Assembly (NCBI RefSeq): GCF_047675955.1
Contig: NC_132916.1
Location: forward strand, 65,527,481-65,591,480
Source: Chlorocebus sabaeus
Lineage: Eukaryota; Chordata; Mammalia; Primates; Cercopithecidae
Direction: 5' to 3'
DNA length: 64,000 nt
A program made the position numbers and the translations under genes. Below, piece by piece: positions 60,443 through 64,000 of the stretch. Position 1 is the first letter of the stretch, and every line of letters starts with the position of its first letter. Below the pieces are notes generated by a model, which saw nothing but the letters and a program-made list of their open reading frames with translations, did not search any database and had not been told where the DNA came from.

Positions 60443-63320
60443 TGTTTTAAGTTAAGGGGTGCATGGATATATTTGTGAACTCAGAAGGTTATGAGCAGAG
60501 CAGGTGAGGGTTCCTTGAGGGAAGAACAGTCAAGGACGGAAGCAAAATGAAAGAGAGAATCACTTAATACATGTAATGAAAAAATCCCAGCTCTAGTTTA
60601 CAAGATAAATTGTGTTGCCTCTCTGGGGAAAGAGCAGCTGCTCCTTCCTCTTTTAAATTTGGCTTATATAGTACTTTGTATAGCAAATTTAATTTATAGC
60701 ATTGCAAATATTACTTTATGGGAATGAGTTCTTCTAATATACTCTAAATAATGAACTCTCTTCTTTATAAGAGTTAACATTTGCTTATCTAACCAACATA
60801 AAGATTGCTGACCATTTAAAGTAAGTACAAGTTGGGACTTCAACATTGACCAATAAGCAAATTTACCAACACCAACTCCACCCTTCTTCAAAAAGCATAA
60901 TATATCCAGTTTCCAGCTCAGTATTAACAATGGAAACTTTTGAGTTAAATACTGGTATAAAACATGAATCATGTGTGCTATTTTTAAGAAGATTATCCTT
61001 GGTGCTAGAGTATTTTGGATACTATGTTTAGAAATAGAATTTTTGTGCTCTCTAGTTATACATTGAAGAAGCTGAGCTTTTTGGAAATCAATATTCAAAT
61101 TTAAAGCTTATCCTCTCCTAAAAGAAAACAACATAAGAATAAATGAACATCTTCTTTCAGAAACTTAGTCTTGCTAACGTTAATGAAGGCATTAATTCTC
61201 AATAAAGTAAATAAATTTATAATGCGAAATGGAGACTTTTCTCTCAAATCTGTTAAGATTCTCTTAGTACACTGTTCATCTGTGATAGCTTTATTCCAGA
61301 TTATGCCAGAATTATGTCTTCAGTAGTAAATGCATATATGAAATAATTTGCACACACAATTGTTTCAGACTTGGATAAAATGAGTAAATATACATATGTG
61401 TATATACAAATAGCTATGTATATATACATACATGCATACATACATATAGGTATGTACATACACATACAGCCATACCCAAGATATAGCTATTTGTATTTCT
61501 CTCCTGGTCACAAAAACAAACAATTATGCTGTGTTCAACATTTTCAGTCTAAATTATGCAAAATATTTAAAGAACAATAAAGACTTGCAAAATTTAAATT
61601 TACTGGGTAGATAGCAGTTACATTTTAACAACTATCTTCAGCATCTAAACCCATCGGCACAATTATAGTAACCCTACATCACAGGTCAATGGGCTATTTT
61701 TGTTACCATTAGACTTTTCTCAGATTCAGCTCCTTGGACTCTTCCAGAACCCTTATTATAGTTGTGGAAATCTCTTAAGACCTAAATACATTTTAATGGT
61801 TATTCTTTAGGATATATCAGAGTCACTATGTGAGTAAAATCTGTTCTTACTCAGGAAAGGCTCTACTTATTCAGGAAAGTTTGAGAAATGCCTAGGATAA
61901 ATGTAAGTAATTTGGAGGGAGAGATGGAATAGCATGGTCACTGGCACAGAGATTAAAGAAAGAGGAACCAGGAAAACAAAAACATTCAATTTTGTCAAGT
62001 CAGCTAGATTGTATATCAGGGAAGAAATATATTACTATTTGAATTTGAAGGAGGGAGGTGGAAGTGAGACGTTTGAAGAAATCTTGAAATCCTTTAACAA
62101 GGATTTGACACTTTACCATTTCAAGGCACCTTTTGTGCTTGTGGTGCACTATTTGTAAATGTTATAACCACCCTTAGATAGATGCCAATGGAAAGATCTA
62201 GCGACAAGGAAGGGAGGAAACAACAGCTATTTTTAAATCATTGTTTCTATTCTGAAAATTTAGTTGACCTTTTTTCCTGCTATGAGTGCTTACATATTTT
62301 ATATAACCATTGTATTTATAGCGAAATGGGATGATAAAACATAGCGTATGATTTTTTTATAATAAAAAGAGCTGTGAGTCCTACTGTTTATGTAGGACAA
62401 GTGCCATGGCAGGGACGTTGGCTGGTGTGTCAGTGACATTGGAAGAAAGCAATGCAATGGGGCAAAAACATAACAAAAGTATTCAGAGCGTCTACAGCCT
62501 TTTATAATGAGATGTTGTTGTGTAAACTAGGAAATAAGGGGACAGGAGAGGTTCTCTCATATTCTATTATAAATATTGATGGTAGTTTGCAATGAGTGGT
62601 AGGGCATATGGAAAAAAGATAAAATAGGAAATGAAATCAGCTTTAATTTCAACAGGTCAGACCTCTGGAATTAAATATCAAAAGATAAGATTCCAGTTGG
62701 GTGAATGCCTTTGGATTTTGTTTATAAAGAAAGAAAAGCCTTTTAAAATGTGAAGACAAGCAGCTTAATATTTTTTTTTCCTCTAACTTCCCTCTTTATA
62801 AATTGTGACTGTGGAGATTTGAGTCCTATTATTCTATAAATATGGGAATTATGATTATATGTGAAATTATGAGTTTTTAAAATTTTACTGACACTTCAGA
62901 AACTACTGTTTCAATCAAAATACGTGCTAAAGATCTCAATGAAATGAACATTGAACATGCAAACTAATTTGCAATACTTTGCATTACTCAACACATAGAC
63001 TGTGATTTTATATATATTATTTTATTGCTATGATTGTTATTAATGTATAGCTGGGAAATTTGATTTAATTAGATCAATGCTCTAATTATGAACACAAAGC
63101 AAGTGAGTAGCATGTTGAATTTAATATCCCTTCGACATCACTATACCATTCAGAATGAATTTGTAGTAAGAATCCAGAATGGATTTTATCAAATTCAGAG
63201 AGATAAAGAGACAGCTGAAGAAGGAAGGGGTATATGAGAATGTCAGTTAACTTTAGAGATATTAGAGAAAAAATACAGTGATACAGTTATAATCAACTAA
63301 GGGCTGCCATGTTAGTACTT
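60443..63320. other. Transposon-poor AT-rich DNA
   Basis: Apart from a (TACA/TATG)n run at 61387-61470, I recognise no repeat. Minus-strand frame 60694-61098 (134 aa) and plus-strand frame 61934-62158 (74 aa) have no known domain and no coding signature. 62990-63130 is rich in TAATTA-type cores. Confidence 0.5.
61387..61470. repeat. (TACA/TATG)n low-complexity run
   Basis: Alternating 'acatatgtgtatatac' and 'catacatacatataggtatg' units. Confidence 0.85.
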
Positions 63321-63329
63321 AAAATATAT

Positions 63330-63900
63330 TGAGCAAATTAAGCTTCTGTCTGAGTTGTTTTCAAGTCAAAAATCACTGAGTTGCTGTTCTCCATACAAAC
63401 AGCTCAGTTACAATTAGCAAGCTTAACATGTGGAAAGATTGACAAATGGTAACAGTAGCAGGCAATCAAAAGCAAAGCTGTCAAATAAAGAAAGAATTGT
63501 TCCAAAATCAAAAGATCAAAAAGACAAGGTTCTCAGAGGAAGGAGATTACTGACCATGGCAACACCCACACAAATATTTTATTGTGTTTGCTTTCCAATT
63601 TCATAAGATTTTAATGAGCTGTGGAAAAACAATAGGTTTAGATTACACTATATTGAAGCTACCTTCAGCAGCTGTCTCTGGCCTTGAATGGCATTTAATT
63701 TCACAATAAAATATTTCAAAGAATATGAGCACATGCATGAAACTGCTGATTTTAAAAATGCCAATCAAACTAGCATATTTGTCATTTTTTTAATGCCTAC
63801 GAAACGTATTTATTTGAATAATATAGGGAAAACAACTTTTTTCAGGCAATCAGAGCCCCTTTATGAGAAAAATAAGTTGTTAAAAAGCAGTCAATAATTG
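63330..63900. promoter_or_regulatory. Candidate conserved non-coding element
   Basis: Repeat-free, with dense homeobox/TALE/SOX-like words: CAATTAGCAAGC (63412-63423), GATTGACAAATGG (63438-63450), 'agctgtcaaataaag' (63476-63490), TTAATGAGCTGTGG (63612-63625), AACAATAGG (63629-63637), 'ccaatcaaactagc' (63760-63774). No long open frame. Judged on texture only. Confidence 0.35.
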
Positions 63901-64000
63901 GGAATGCTAAAGGTATTTTTATGGCAGCATGTTTCCCGAAACTAATTTAAAAAGCAAATAATATTAATAAAAACATTGTGTCATTTTATTTTGCTGTATC

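Noticed and set aside
60694..61098. A 134-codon minus-strand frame
   Set aside because: No domain, strongly AT-biased codons, no homologous frame or initiation context recognised.

Overview
This window is primate nuclear DNA, AT-rich and gene-poor, and I see no intact host protein-coding gene or RNA gene in it. The best clue to the organism is a young Alu at 13959-14245. It carries the bases that mark the Old World monkey AluYRa families ('aactagccgggcgaggtgg' and 'gatccggccactgc', where human AluY has 'aattagccgggcgtggtgg' and 'gatcgcgccactgc'). The window is therefore most likely from a cercopithecid such as a macaque, baboon or guenon, not an ape.

Layout. 0.9-8.1 kb: old L1M fragments broken up by Alus, a MaLR-type LTR and two solo LTRs. 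8.1-9.9 and 10.2-11.9 kb: mostly unassigned AT-rich sequence around one AluJ. 11.9-24 kb: MLT1, THE1/MST-type, MIR and MER5 fragments, Alus, and at 22.65-23.77 kb a nest of transposons four levels deep. 24.1-28.3 kb: an unusually transposon-poor stretch with a homeobox/SOX-like, conserved-looking core at 26.2-27.0 kb. 28.6-33.6 kb: a Tigger-type DNA transposon inside an MLT1 LTR, old repeats, and a reverse-strand L1 with an Alu inside it. 34.7-35.9 kb: a reverse LTR12 (HERV9-type) LTR, the only GC- and CpG-rich block. 36-40 kb: Alus, L1M and a MaLR LTR. 41.0-45.6 kb and 56.1-59.5 kb: two twin-primed (5'-inverted) L1 insertions, each with a recognisable target-site duplication. 49.7 kb: a solo THE1-type LTR with an exact 5-bp duplication. 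52.1-53.3 kb: old L1M. 59.8-60.4 kb: a Tigger-like element split by an AluY. 60.4-64.0 kb: another transposon-poor stretch with a conserved-looking core near 63.3-63.9 kb.

The long open frames are broken L1 ORF1/ORF2 pieces. Both L1 reverse transcriptases have lost an aspartate of the FADD catalytic motif, so neither copy can move itself. I found no undescribed multi-gene system. The unusual material is structural: three dispersed 'foreign copy' insertions that look templated from nearby sequence (59 bp direct, 115 bp direct, 49 bp inverted), a long near-perfect inverted repeat made by one L1 landing in another, and two candidate conserved non-coding regions. Family names and similarities are from recognition by eye; no database search was run.
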